Source: JABGPL01 sp964387885 (GTDB taxonomy: Bacteria > Electryoneota > AABM5-125-24 > Hatepunaeales > Hatepunaeaceae). From it: 5,879 bases of DNA. The stretch is from contig CAYLYZ010000187.1 of NCBI GenBank assembly GCA_964387885.1, positions 1 to 5,879 on the forward strand, given 5' to 3'. Within the stretch, counting starts at the first letter, position 1; each line of letters opens with the position of its first letter. The position numbers were made by a program, and so were the translations under genes. The notes under the pieces were generated by a model, which was given only the letters and a program-made list of their open reading frames with translations, was not told the DNA's origin and ran no database searches. Below are positions 5,876-5,879 of this stretch, piece after piece.

Positions 5876-5879
5876 TGAG

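Overview
The window looks like accessory DNA from an uncultured bacterium of the Bacteroidota/FCB kind. Two of its genes end in a C-terminal sorting domain of the Por/type IX secretion (FlgD-Ig-like) class, with the F/Y-PNPFN opening, the D-G-R middle and a short basic last strand. I cannot name a genus or confidently a phylum. No housekeeping gene, tRNA, rRNA or CRISPR array was seen.

Layout. (1) Bases 1-54 are unassigned. They may be the upstream part of the protease gene that resumes at 1599. (2) Bases 55-1598 are an IS3-family insertion sequence of about 1544 bp on the minus strand. It has TG...CA ends, long imperfect terminal inverted repeats, a promoter just inside the right end, a hairpin leader, orfA, an A8G slippery site and orfB with a complete DDE triad. 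(3) Bases 1599-3071 (+) are the 3' part of a subtilisin-like (S8) secreted protease. It keeps the catalytic Ser block and the whole C-terminal tail but has lost the Asp and His regions. The open frame can be extended back to a TTG at 1539, but those 20 codons are IS DNA. (4) Bases 3072-3705 are an AT-rich gap between convergent genes. It holds a strong hairpin, a probable worn-down end of a third sorting-tail gene on the minus strand, and an excellent intrinsic terminator. (5) Bases 3706-5859 (-) are an intact 717-residue secreted right-handed beta-helix protein, with its Shine-Dalgarno site just inside the window edge.

How the parts relate. The protease fragment and the beta-helix protein have unrelated N-terminal domains but the same C-terminal order: two modules built around a W-N/S-L/I-V core and a K-D-G-D-G-x-F-Y motif, then a G-(D)-E-I-(A/G)-x-F module, then the sorting domain. 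This looks like a reusable export and surface-attachment cassette placed behind different enzymatic or binding heads. The IS appears to have cut the protease gene just upstream of the catalytic serine. The most useful observations are the real IS ends (well outside the most obvious repeat), the frameshift and reinitiation signals of the transposase, the protease interruption, the shared tail cassette and the third tail remnant. I did not find a convincing new defence or metabolic system.
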